This document shows positions 1-8,163 of a stretch of DNA of 64,000 nucleotides, in pieces (the first letter of the stretch is position 1; every line of letters begins with the position of its first letter). The stretch comes from DSYU01 sp963827605 (lineage in GTDB: Bacteria > Chloroflexota > Anaerolineae > Anaerolineales > Anaerolineaceae). The notes below the pieces were generated by a model, which did no database searches, was not told the DNA's origin, and saw nothing but the letters and a program-made list of their open reading frames with translations. The position numbers and the translations under genes are program-made. The stretch is taken from positions 558,001-622,000 of the forward strand of contig CAWHBK010000001.1 in the NCBI GenBank assembly GCA_963827605.1. The letters are read 5' to 3'.

Positions 1-2
1 CT

Positions 3-1859
3 GAAACCCTCTCCAACCCGGCTGCGGCTATCCCTTTTCAAGATGCCGGTTCCGCGGAAGAAAACCTGCAAACCCAGGGCGTTTTAGTTCTGGCGATGCG
101 GGATGGGTCATTTACGCACCTGTTTGCCTATCACCCGCTTTACCTGCCGCTCACCCGGCTGACCAACAATCCCTGGGATGATATTACCCCATCGCTCAGT
201 CCGGATGGCGTGCGCCTGGCGTATGCTTCCCGGCAAAACGGTTATTGGGATCTTTACGTTCTCGATCTGGTCAGCGGGCAAACCACCCGGCTGACCGATA
301 CCCCAGAATATGAAGCCTCCCCCACCTGGTCTCCAGATGGGCAGTGGATTGCCTACGAACGCTATAACGGCGTCAACCTGGATATATACCTTCAGTCCCT
401 GATGGATCCGACCGCCGCGCCCATCCAGATGACCGACGGCCCGGAAATAGACCGGTCGCCGGTCTGGTCTCCGCAGGGCCGTGAGATTGCGTTTTTGTCC
501 ACCCGATCCGGAGATGAGGAAATCTGGCTGGCCCGGCTGGACAACATCGATGAGCGCTTCATCAACATCAGCCGCAACCCGCTCGCCCAGGACCGTTTCC
601 CGGTATGGTCTGCGGACGGATCCCATCTGGCATGGGCAGTTGAGCAGCAGGGCGACCGTCGACTGGCAGTATGGAACAAGAGCACGCCGGATATCCCGGG
701 CCGCTTGACAGGTGAAGGCGATCGTTCTGCCTGGAGCCCGGATGGGCGCGTCTTATTTAGTGAAGTTCGCGACCCGGCCGGAAGCGGGCTGGCCGCATAC
801 ACATTGGCTACCGGGCGGCTCAGTGTGCCCTATACGCCACTGCCGGGCGAATTGTACGGCCTGTGCTGGGTGAAAGGCCCGCTGCCCACCTGGCTTAGCG
901 CTGTTGTGCGCAATCCGGAGATTGATGCGGTTGCGCCGATTCCTACCCTCTGGCAGCCGGCACTGACGCGCACCATAGCCCCGGCAGGACGGGTTGGCCT
1001 GGTAGAGCTCAATGATGTGACCGCCCCCCAGCCTATGCTGCACGATGCGGTCGATGAAGCCTTCAACGCTTTCCGCGAGCAGGTGGCGGCCGAAGCCGGT
1101 TGGGATGCGCTTTCCAGCCTGGAAAATGCCTATGTGCCGCTGAATTCCCCTACCACCCCCTCCATCCAGGATGATTGGCTGTATACCGGACGAGCCTTCG
1201 CCCTCAATCCACTGATCTTATCCGCCGGCTGGATGACGATCACCCGCGAAGATTTCAGCGGGCAAACGTATTGGCGTGTTTACCTCAAAGCACGCTACCA
1301 GGATGGATCGATGGGCATGCCGTTGACGGAACAGACCTGGGACATCAATGCCCGCTTCTCCGGCGACACCCGCGCTTATGAACAGGGCGGAAAACTGGGC
1401 CCGGCACTGGCTGGCTACTGGGTGGATATCACCGAGCTGGCAACCCGCTATAGTTGGGAAAGGCTGCCCGCCTGGATCAACTGGCGCACATTTTACCCAT
1501 CCATTCGCTTCAACCAGTTTGCCATCACCAATGGGCTGGAATGGCACCAGGCAATGGCGGAACTGTATCCCCCGGAGGCGATGGCCACCTCTACCGCAAT
1601 CCCGACCTACACGCCGACCGGTACCAATACGCCTTCCGCCCGCCGGTCCGGCACAGAAACCCCTACCCCAACCATCACGCTCCATCCCCACGCGTCGCCC
1701 AACCTGGACCCCCCTGCCGACCCAAAACAGCGCCATGAGCCGCCAGTCCGCCGGACCGAACCGCCTTACGGCGCGCATAGCCAGAAGGCCTCGCCAGGAG
1801 CATTGTTGTTCTCGGGCTGTCCCTGGTGTTCGGCGGGTGCCAGTTCCCCTTCTCCTTAA
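3..1859 (+). CDS. PD40/TolB-like beta-propeller protein, 5' end outside window
   Basis: The reading frame is open from the first bases of the window, so the N-terminus is missing. The visible protein has at least four PD40 repeats in its first 250 residues, with the hallmarks SPDG, WSPDGQWIAY, WSPQGREIAF and WSADGSHLAW, each followed by an 'IYL' or 'LYVLDL' strand. This is the fold of TolB-type and dipeptidyl-peptidase propellers. A non-repeat domain of about 250 residues follows, then a Thr/Pro-rich tail (TPTGTNTP, TETPTPTIT). No catalytic motif is visible. I infer an extracytoplasmic binding or scaffold role. The last part of the frame is doubtful: the M23 gene starts at 1735 and a neighbouring frame has a TGA overlapping that ATG (ATGA), so the natural end is probably near 1738 with an indel around 1690. 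Confidence 0.7.
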   Translation, partial: ETLSNPAAAIPFQDAGSAEENLQTQGVLVLAMRDGSFTHLFAYHPLYLPLTRLTNNPWDDITPSLSPDGVRLAYASRQNGYWDLYVLDLVSGQTTRLTDTPEYEASPTWSPDGQWIAYERYNGVNLDIYLQSLMDPTAAPIQMTDGPEIDRSPVWSPQGREIAFLSTRSGDEEIWLARLDNIDERFINISRNPLAQDRFPVWSADGSHLAWAVEQQGDRRLAVWNKSTPDIPGRLTGEGDRSAWSPDGRVLFSEVRDPAGSGLAAYTLATGRLSVPYTPLPGELYGLCWVKGPLPTWLSAVVRNPEIDAVAPIPTLWQPALTRTIAPAGRVGLVELNDVTAPQPMLHDAVDEAFNAFREQVAAEAGWDALSSLENAYVPLNSPTTPSIQDDWLYTGRAFALNPLILSAGWMTITREDFSGQTYWRVYLKARYQDGSMGMPLTEQTWDINARFSGDTRAYEQGGKLGPALAGYWVDITELATRYSWERLPAWINWRTFYPSIRFNQFAITNGLEWHQAMAELYPPEAMATSTAIPTYTPTGTNTPSARRSGTETPTPTITLHPHASPNLDPPADPKQRHEPPVRRTEPPYGAHSQKASPGALLFSGCPWCSAGASSPSP

Positions 1860-2872
1860 ATCAGGCACGCCTGGCGCCCACCGGTACGCCCGCAGGTAGA
1901 CGGTCTTGCGCCATTATCACGAGGCCCCAGGCTCCCCGATAGGGCAAATAGATGCAAATGCTGGCACTGCTCCGCTGCGGTTCACCTTTCCAACGCCCGG
2001 CCCGATACCGATCTCCTCGTGGCGGCCTCCGCTGTACGATACCCCCTGGGCATTGAGCCCGCACGACCATTTCTATTTCAACCGTCCAATTGCCGCCAAC
2101 GAAGTCAACTGGCCGGTGGCGGATTACCGCTACGGTGGGATCTTCTTCGGCTCAGACATGATCCACACCGGGATCGATATTCCCGTCCCCAGTAAAACAC
2201 CCGATTCTGGCCGCAGCCGATGGCCGCGTAGTATGGGCAGGCTACGGGCTTTATTACGGCACCAACAACCCCGATGACCCGTATGGCCTGGCTGTGACCA
2301 TCCGGCACAACTTTGGTTATCAAGGCCAGCGGCTGTATACCGTATATGCGCACATGGAAGAAATTCTGGTAACCGATGGGCAGGAAGTGAAAACAGGGGA
2401 TGTGATTGGTCTGGTTGGGACAACCGGACTGACCACCGGGCCGCATCTGCATTTTGAAGTCCGCATGGAACGCAACAGTTACTTCGCGACGCTCAACCCT
2501 GAATTGTGGCTGGCGCCGCCCCAGGGCTGGGGCGTTTTGGTGGGCCGGCTTTTGAATACCAATGGGTCGATGCTCAATCAACAGGATGTCATCGTCCGTA
2601 ATAAAGAAACCAACCAGAAGTGGATGGTCCGTTCCTATGGGGAGCAGTCCATCAACAGCGACCCCTATTACCAGGAGAACCTGGTACTGAGTGATTTGCC
2701 TGCCGGGAATTATGAGATTATCGTCGATTATCTCGAAGAACGCTTCACAGAGACGATTGAGATCCATCCGGGAGCCGTGAGTTATTTCACATTTCGTGGT
2801 AAACTCTACTTCAATACCTCTCAACCTCCATCCCCTACCATCGATGACCTTCTTGGAGACAAAGCGCCTTAG
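1735..2872 (+). CDS. M23 (LytM-type) metallopeptidase lipoprotein, frameshifted
   Basis: Predicted zinc endopeptidase acting on peptidoglycan cross-links outside the cell. The LytM zinc ligands are visible: HTGID near 2163 (H and D) and HLHFE near 2447 (HxH). A short frame around 1800-1845 reads a lipoprotein signal ending in VFGGC, so the product is probably lipid-anchored. After the catalytic domain, about 120 residues form a beta-rich domain resembling carboxypeptidase regulatory domains (LPAGNYEIIVDY). The gene is broken: the lipobox frame, the following frame from about 1900, and the HxH frame differ. At 2200-2202 one C of a CCC run must be removed to join SKTP to LAAADGRVV. The start is the ATG at 1735, overlapping the likely end of the propeller gene, which suggests co-transcription. 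Confidence 0.8.
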
Positions 2873-3006
2873 CATCTATTGGAACGGCGCCTGATGGGTA
2901 AAACCTTGACAATTTCAGGAAGGTAAAAGAAAATTGGGACCTGGTTTATCAAGAACCGTCCATCTGCCAGGAACAGGTGAGATCGAACATAAATTCGGAG
3001 GATAAC

Positions 3007-3752
3007 ATGACAAAAAAGAACATTCTTGCCGGGCTCATTCTCCTGGTAGCAGGCAGCCTTTTGATCGCCGCCTGTACTCCCCAGCAGACACCCACAACAG
3101 CCCCAACCATTGACGCAAATATGATTTATACCCAGGCTGCGGAGACGGTTCAAGCCGGCCTCGCTCAGACGCCGGTACCACCTACCAGCGCGCCAACAGA
3201 AACTGTGGCCGCTGCAACGGCCACGATGGATCCAAATATGGCCCTGGCTTTGACGGCCACGGCGCAATCTGTCCAACCCGGTGGCAGCAACCGCTACCCT
3301 TGGCGCAAACCAGCCTTCAGCGACCCCTGGCACTGGCGCAGCGGGTACAAAAGCAACCGCTACGAAGACCACCGCACCGGTAGCGACAAAAGCCGTCGTA
3401 GTTTCGCAGCCTAAGACTACTGGCGACAAGGCAGAACTGATTGGCCAGGATCCAGGTGACGGGTCAAAAATCACCCGGACCCACGAATTCAATGTCCATC
3501 TGACGTTTAAGAACACAGGAACCACCACCTGGAATAACAAGTATGCCTTAAAGTTCTTTGCCGGTGACTCAATGGGCAGCCCAAACGATGTGGTGATGAC
3601 CAAGGAAGTAAAACCGGGCGAATTGATCACCTTAAATTTTGTAATGAAAGCCGGCGGATAGTGTAGGCACCAAACGGACTATTTGGGTCCTTCAAAACCC
3701 GGACGCAGTGAACTTTTACAGCCTTTGGCTGGATACACAGGTAATTGAATAA
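3007..3752 (+). CDS. lipoprotein with NBR1/FW-type Ig-like domain, frameshifted
   Basis: The N-terminus is a clear lipoprotein signal (LLIAAC lipobox) after an ATG at 3007 preceded by a good ribosome-binding site (GGAGG at 2997-3001). A Thr/Ala/Pro-rich linker with the repeated phrase 'TQAAETVQAGL' follows. The C-terminal domain carries the motifs of the 'Next to BRCA1' central (FW) beta-sandwich: FKNTGTTTW, FFAGDSMGSP and EVKPGE, then KRTIWVLQNP and FYSLWLDTQV. Its close paralogue is at 5032. Two indels split it: an extra C at 3277-3279, and a second break near 3650, after which the frame runs to a TAA at 3750-3752. Function is unknown; such domains in bacteria are usually extracellular binding modules. 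It lies just upstream of queG without functional logic. Confidence 0.72.
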
Positions 3753-3836
3753 AGGACCAGCGAGTAAGGTTTTTGGTACTCGGACCTGCATCTCATAACG
3801 GGTCCGAGTAACCAGGATCGATTGGTACGTAAATTC

Positions 3837-4970
3837 ATGTCGTTCGATGATCTCCTTCAAGCCGAGACGGAACGCCTCGGCTTTACTCTTTCTGGGGTTG
3901 CGCCGGTAGCACCCCCCACCCACTTTGCCCACTACGAGCGCTGGATTGAGGCCGGGCTGCACGCCAGATATGTCTTACCTGGCAACAGCGCCGGCCCGCG
4001 CTCGGCGGGCGGACCCCGCGCTCATCCAACCGGGCGCCCGTTCGTTACTCGTCGCGGCAATGCGTTACTTTTCACCACACAGCATCCCGGATGGGCCCGC
4101 CGGCGAAGCGCTTGGACGGGTGGCTGCCTACGCCTGGGGGGAGGATTATCACTTTATCATCCCACCCCGTTTAGAGGAGCTTGCGCGCATCCTGGAGCGC
4201 TACTTTGGGCATTGCCATCGCATTCGCGCACCTATACGGACACCGGGCCGGTGATGGAGCATGACCACGCGCAAACCGCCGGTCTGGGTTGGATCGGTAA
4301 AAACACCTGTTTGATCTCCCCAACCAGGGGGTCGTACTTCTTGATTGGAGAAACCTTCCTGGATGTAGAAATCGAGCCGAGCGAACCGCTGCGCACCGAT
4401 CACTGCGGCACCTGCCAGCGCTGCATCCAGGCCTGCCCAACGGAAGCCATCCGGCTCGACCGGACAATTGAATCAGCCCGCTGTATTTCGTACCAGACAA
4501 TCGAAAATAAAGGGCCAATCCCGACCGGACTGCGCTCCAAAATGGGCGACTGGGTCTTTGGCTGCGATATCTGCCAGGCAGTCTGCCCGTGGAACTTGCG
4601 CTTCGCGACCGGCCCTGGCGACCCGGCCCTGGCTCCGCGCCCAGGCGTTCCCCGGCCGGTACTGCGCAACGAGTTACACCTGACCGCGCAGGCATTCAAT
4701 CAGAAATTTCAGCGCAGCCCGGTCAAACGCGCGAAACGCCGTGGCTATTTGCGCAATGTCGCCGTCGCGCTTGGCAACCAGGCAGACCCGGCTACCATTC
4801 AAGACCTGTCTCTTGTATTGCAAAACGAACCCGAGGCGCTGGTACGCGGGCATGCTGCGTGGGCGCTTGGGCGCTTTCGGCACCCTCGTGCGCGCCAGGC
4901 GCTCGAAAAAGCGCTTAAACAGGATCCGGATGCCGGCGTCACCGCGGAAATCCGTTCTGCGCTGGAGTAA
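3837..4970 (+). CDS. queG: epoxyqueuosine reductase QueG, frameshifted
   Basis: QueG reduces epoxyqueuosine to queuosine in tRNA, using cobalamin and two [4Fe-4S] clusters in the cytoplasm. The two cysteine clusters are visible: CGTCQRCIQACP near residue 190 and CDICQAVCPW near 243. Other family signatures are GLGWIGKNTCLI and GETFLDVEI. The C-terminus has HEAT-like Ala/Arg-rich repeats (HAAWALGRF), usual for QueG. Total length of about 378 codons matches the family. The start at ATG 3837 (MSFDDLLQ) fits the domain. The central part, about 3960-4230, lies in another frame (ARSLLVAAMRYF), so there are two breaks: one extra base near 3966 and a compensating change near 4228. No other queuosine gene is in the window. 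Confidence 0.9.
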   Translation: MSFDDLLQAETERLGFTLSGVAPVAPPTHFAHYERWIEAGLHARYVLPGNSAGPRSAGGPRAHPTGRPFVTRRGNALLFTTQHPGWARRRSAWTGGCLRLGGGLSLYHPTPFRGACAHPGALLWALPSHSRTYTDTGPVMEHDHAQTAGLGWIGKNTCLISPTRGSYFLIGETFLDVEIEPSEPLRTDHCGTCQRCIQACPTEAIRLDRTIESARCISYQTIENKGPIPTGLRSKMGDWVFGCDICQAVCPWNLRFATGPGDPALAPRPGVPRPVLRNELHLTAQAFNQKFQRSPVKRAKRRGYLRNVAVALGNQADPATIQDLSLVLQNEPEALVRGHAAWALGRFRHPRARQALEKALKQDPDAGVTAEIRSALE

Positions 4971-5031
4971 GATCCCTGGCGTAAACTGCCAGGTGAACAA
5001 ACATTTCAACCAAGTATGAGGAAAAAAATTT

Positions 5032-5793
5032 ATGCACCAAACATTTCGCCATCTTCCAATCCTGCGCGGCCTCCAGGCCAGGCGCAAATACCACATCGGC
5101 GCGCTACTCGGCTGCCTGCTCCTAATCTCCGCCTGCAGCCCGGCCGCGCCAAAAACCCCTACTGCTGACGCGAACACGGTTTTAACTCAGGCCGCTCAAA
5201 CGGTTTCGGCGCAGCTGACCCAAAACCCGCCCGTCACCCCCACCCCGGCCCCTACGGATCCCCCGCTGCCCAGCGCCACCCCCAGCGGTCCTACCGCGAC
5301 CGTTGCTCCGCCGGCCGTACAGCCCACTGCAACCAATGCCCAGGCGCCTACCAGCCCGCCAGCCAGCAGCCAGGATAACGCCGCTTTTGTCGCCGACATC
5401 AATATCCCGGATGGCACCGGAGCGGCGCCCGGCATACCGTTCGAGAAAACCTGGCGCATCAAAAATATAGGTCTGAGCACCTGGACGGCCGCCTATTCAT
5501 TGGTTCCAATCGATGGCGATCATATGGGCAGTCCAGACAGTATTGCCATGCCAAAGGAAGTCCGGCCGGGTGAGACGGTGGATATTAGCGTGAAATTGAC
5601 CGCGCCAACCAAGCCTGGCAGCTACCAGACCTTCTTCCGCCTGCGCAATGCAGCCGGGCAGTATTTCCGCCTGGATCAAACCGGCGATCTCTGGCTGAAG
5701 ATCACGGTTGGCGGCGTCACCGCCACACCTAACCTGACCGAAACAGCCAAAGCTACCCCGGCAACGGTTACCGTAACCGCAACGCCGCCATAA
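5032..5793 (+). CDS. lipoprotein with NBR1/FW-type Ig-like domain
   Basis: Intact 253-residue paralogue of the gene at 3007. A basic N-terminus and hydrophobic stretch end in a lipobox (LLISACS, residues about 29-35). The phrase TVLTQAAQTVSAQLTQ and a Pro/Thr-rich linker follow. Residues about 120-225 form an FW/NBR1-type Ig-like domain (TWRIKNIGLSTW, DGDHMGSPDSI, KEVRPGETVDI, TFFRLRNAAGQYF). A short Thr/Pro-rich tail ends the protein. I infer a surface-anchored binding protein, with no enzymatic motif. The repeated TQAA(E/Q)TV phrase after the lipobox is shared by both paralogues, so it is a family trait rather than random linker. It ends at a strong bidirectional terminator. Confidence 0.8.
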   Translation: MHQTFRHLPILRGLQARRKYHIGALLGCLLLISACSPAAPKTPTADANTVLTQAAQTVSAQLTQNPPVTPTPAPTDPPLPSATPSGPTATVAPPAVQPTATNAQAPTSPPASSQDNAAFVADINIPDGTGAAPGIPFEKTWRIKNIGLSTWTAAYSLVPIDGDHMGSPDSIAMPKEVRPGETVDISVKLTAPTKPGSYQTFFRLRNAAGQYFRLDQTGDLWLKITVGGVTATPNLTETAKATPATVTVTATPP

Positions 5794-5799
5794 GCAAAA

Positions 5800-5831
5800 G
5801 CAGCCTGCGCCATACTTCTGGCGCAGGCTGC
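5800..5831. terminator. bidirectional intrinsic terminator
   Basis: Perfect 12-bp inverted repeat (GCAGCCTGCGCC and its complement) around an 8-nt loop, between two convergent genes. A-rich flank on the left serves the reverse strand and T-containing flank on the right the forward strand. Confidence 0.85.
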
Positions 5832-5838
5832 ATTCAAT

Positions 5839-7306
5839 TTAGGGTACCCAGAGAGCTTGAAAAGCATCTTCGGCCAGGAGAAGCGTCTTGCCATCCTGAC
5901 GATCCCAAACTTCGATCTCAGGTAAACTGTCCGATCTCCCGTAAGCCAGGCGTTGAAAAACCAACCGGGAACCACCTGGTTCCCATTGGTAACCAGCATG
6001 GGTAAATAACACATCATTGGTTATGGCCTGGCGTTCGCCCGTTTTCCCGTCTTTCCCGACCTTGACCAGCCATAACTGCCTGGTCAGGCTGCCGCCCGCC
6101 AGTCGCTGGCCAATCGCCATCCATTCTCCATCCGAAGATATGGCTGGTACGCTGTAGTCGGCCATACCGGCAGCTTCTTCCAACACATGGTGCGTTTCCT
6201 GGGTGCTTACATTCCTCTGAATCACCGAGCTGTAGGGTGTCTCACCATTCAAGCCTGCTTCCAGGGTTAGAAGGGATGCACCATCCGGAGACCATTCGAT
6301 CCCGGTACCCTCTGCGGCAGGGAAAAGCGAATTTGTGTGCGTCTCAACATGATATAACCGTACCCCGGCGGACCCGTCGTCATAAAATGCCAGGGTTCGT
6401 CCATCTGGGGACCAGTACGTTTGAGCCCCGCTAATGCGCGGATCGGCGAAAAGTTCCGCGGTGGTTTGAGCTGCCTGGTCCAGGGTCCAGATGCGCGGCA
6501 TTTCTGGCGGGCGGTCAGGCAGCCCGCTCATCCGCCGGCGGCTGTAGACCATCGTGTTCCCATTGGGAGCATAAGACGGGTTGGCGCACCAGTCCGCGCC
6601 GCAGGCTAGGAGCAATACAGCAGATCCACCCGTGACGATCCATCTCCCACAAATCGGAGCCCTGTTGCTCGTTTTTTACGGCATACGCGATGTGGTTCCC
6701 GTCAAATGAAACCCCATAGTCGACTATGCCGCCGCCGGTATGGGTAAGTTGGATTCGTTTTTGACCGTTATTTGAAACGATCCATAACTCGGGGGCATGG
6801 CTGGGAGAAAGGAAAAGCAGCTCTGGCTGCTGAATTTCCACCTGCCAGGTTTGCGTCCGGCGCAGCTCGCGCTCATTCTTACTTCTTGCCCCGGCCGCCA
6901 GGCGGATGGTAAAGCGCAGGCCGGGGCTTAGGGGCCGTGTGGGCCAAAAGGAAAGCGACTGATCCAGGGTATCGTCCCAAACAAAATCGCCCGCAACCGG
7001 CGGGTCGAAAGAAATGCGCCTCTCGACGCTTCCCCGCAGCATCGGTTCCGCGAATTGCAGCTTTACCGGTCCACGCGCGCCGATCATAACCGGTTCACCG
7101 TCGCTGTTTGAAACGAGGCGGGGGGCCGGAAGCCCTACTTCATTCTGAGCCAGGCTTACCAACAACACCAGAACCGCCAGCCCGGTCACTGCCAGAAGAA
7201 GCTTCGTAAGAAACGGAAGCGCCTGCCAGGCCCGGCGGATAAACGATGGTAGGGGATGGAAGGAAGCGTGGATCGTTTTCAATTCAAAAAAAGATCCCAC
7301 TCTCAA
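5839..7306 (-). CDS. membrane-anchored SbsA-type Ig / PD40 propeller protein, frameshifted
   Basis: The N-terminal part (about 7306-6640) has a transmembrane segment (LLLAVTGLAVLVLLVSLA, residues about 36-53). Next is a Big_5/SbsA-like Ig domain of the kind with 'VKLQFAEPM' and 'LSPGLRFTIRL'. PD40 repeats follow (SPSHAPELWIV, ISSDGEWMAIG, YWSPDGRTLAF, IEWSPDGASLL). One frameshift near 6610-6640 separates the two halves. I infer an extracytoplasmic sensor or scaffold tethered to the membrane. The ATG at 7306 lies inside the terminator hairpin of the upstream LysM gene, so translation may instead begin at an in-frame TTG about 27 nt downstream (LKTIHASFH). The same SbsA-Ig/PD40 combination is frequent among Chloroflexota surface proteins (recollection, not checked). 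Confidence 0.75.
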
Positions 7307-7338
7307 AGCAAAATTGAATTTGCTTCAAGAATGGGATC
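7286..7338 (-). terminator. intrinsic terminator after the LysM gene
   Basis: Reverse-strand hairpin with outer stem GATCCCA (7293-7299 with 7332-7338) and inner AAGCAAA/TTTGCTT stem, followed by a run of seven U (7286-7292). It overlaps the first codons of the annotated downstream gene. Confidence 0.75.
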
Positions 7339-7350
7339 CAGGGGAACGAA

Positions 7351-8082
7351 CTACGGCTTAGGAGTGTTGGTCGCCGTAACAGCCGGGCTGCCTGGAGTGT
7401 TCGTTTTCGTTGGCGCCTGCGTTACGGTTGGCGTGATAATATTTACCGAAATTTTTAATTTATCGCCGGCATTAATTTTGTTCGCGTCTACAAGCTTGTT
7501 GTCTTTCATGATGGCATCCACGGTTGTGTTGTGCCGTGCGGCGATGATTGCCAGGGTATCGCCAATTTGAACCGTGTAATCAATTTTCCCAACCGCACTG
7601 GCCGAGATGGCGGTAGGCGTTGGTAACTGCGCGCCGGGCTGTGGGATGAGAATGGTATCACCTTGCTTGATGGGGCAGTCGGTGCCAAAGTTATTCAGCA
7701 CCAGGAGCACATCCAGTCCAACTTTTTGCTTCGCTGCAATATCATAGCAGTTGTCCCCTTCCTGGACCTTATACTCAAACGGGCCGGAAGGCGTTGCAGA
7801 CACAGTGATGGTTGGTGTAATGGTGACGGTTACGGTGATTGTAGCGGTTGCCGTTGGTGTCACCGGGGTAGGGGTGTTCGTGGTGGTTACGGTGGGAGTC
7901 GGCGAAGCAAACAATGAAACCGAACCCACTCTGGATTTGCCAGAGCCGGTAAACCACACGACCAGGATGATGATACCGACAACGACTAGCAGCACAGCCA
8001 ACCCTGCCATGAAGTAGGGGGCCATCTGCTGGCGCCGGCGGTATGAATCAATCACGCTTTGTGGCGAGTCTTTGCGATTCAT
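7351..8082 (-). CDS. membrane-anchored double LysM protein
   Basis: Intact 243-residue protein. A cytoplasmic basic N-terminus is followed by one transmembrane helix (residues about 26-45, AGLAVLLVVVGIIILVV), so it is probably anchored with its C-terminus outside. A Thr/Pro/Val-rich linker (residues about 60-97) leads to two LysM modules: YKVQEGDNCYDIAAKQKVG...ILIPQ (about 103-150) and YTVQIGDTLAIIAARHNT...LKISV (about 168-212). LysM modules bind N-acetylglucosamine polymers such as peptidoglycan. No hydrolase domain is attached, so a structural or wall-binding role is inferred. It is transcribed after uvrA with a gap of about 80 nt but is probably independent of it. Confidence 0.85.
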   Translation of the reverse strand: MNRKDSPQSVIDSYRRRQQMAPYFMAGLAVLLVVVGIIILVVWFTGSGKSRVGSVSLFASPTPTVTTTNTPTPVTPTATATITVTVTITPTITVSATPSGPFEYKVQEGDNCYDIAAKQKVGLDVLLVLNNFGTDCPIKQGDTILIPQPGAQLPTPTAISASAVGKIDYTVQIGDTLAIIAARHNTTVDAIMKDNKLVDANKINAGDKLKISVNIITPTVTQAPTKTNTPGSPAVTATNTPKP

Positions 8083-8163
8083 GAAGGTTTCCTATCGGGT
8101 TTTCCTAACAGTTCATAAATTGTCAAGCCAAATCGTTGGAAGACGCGAACAAAAACGATTTTA

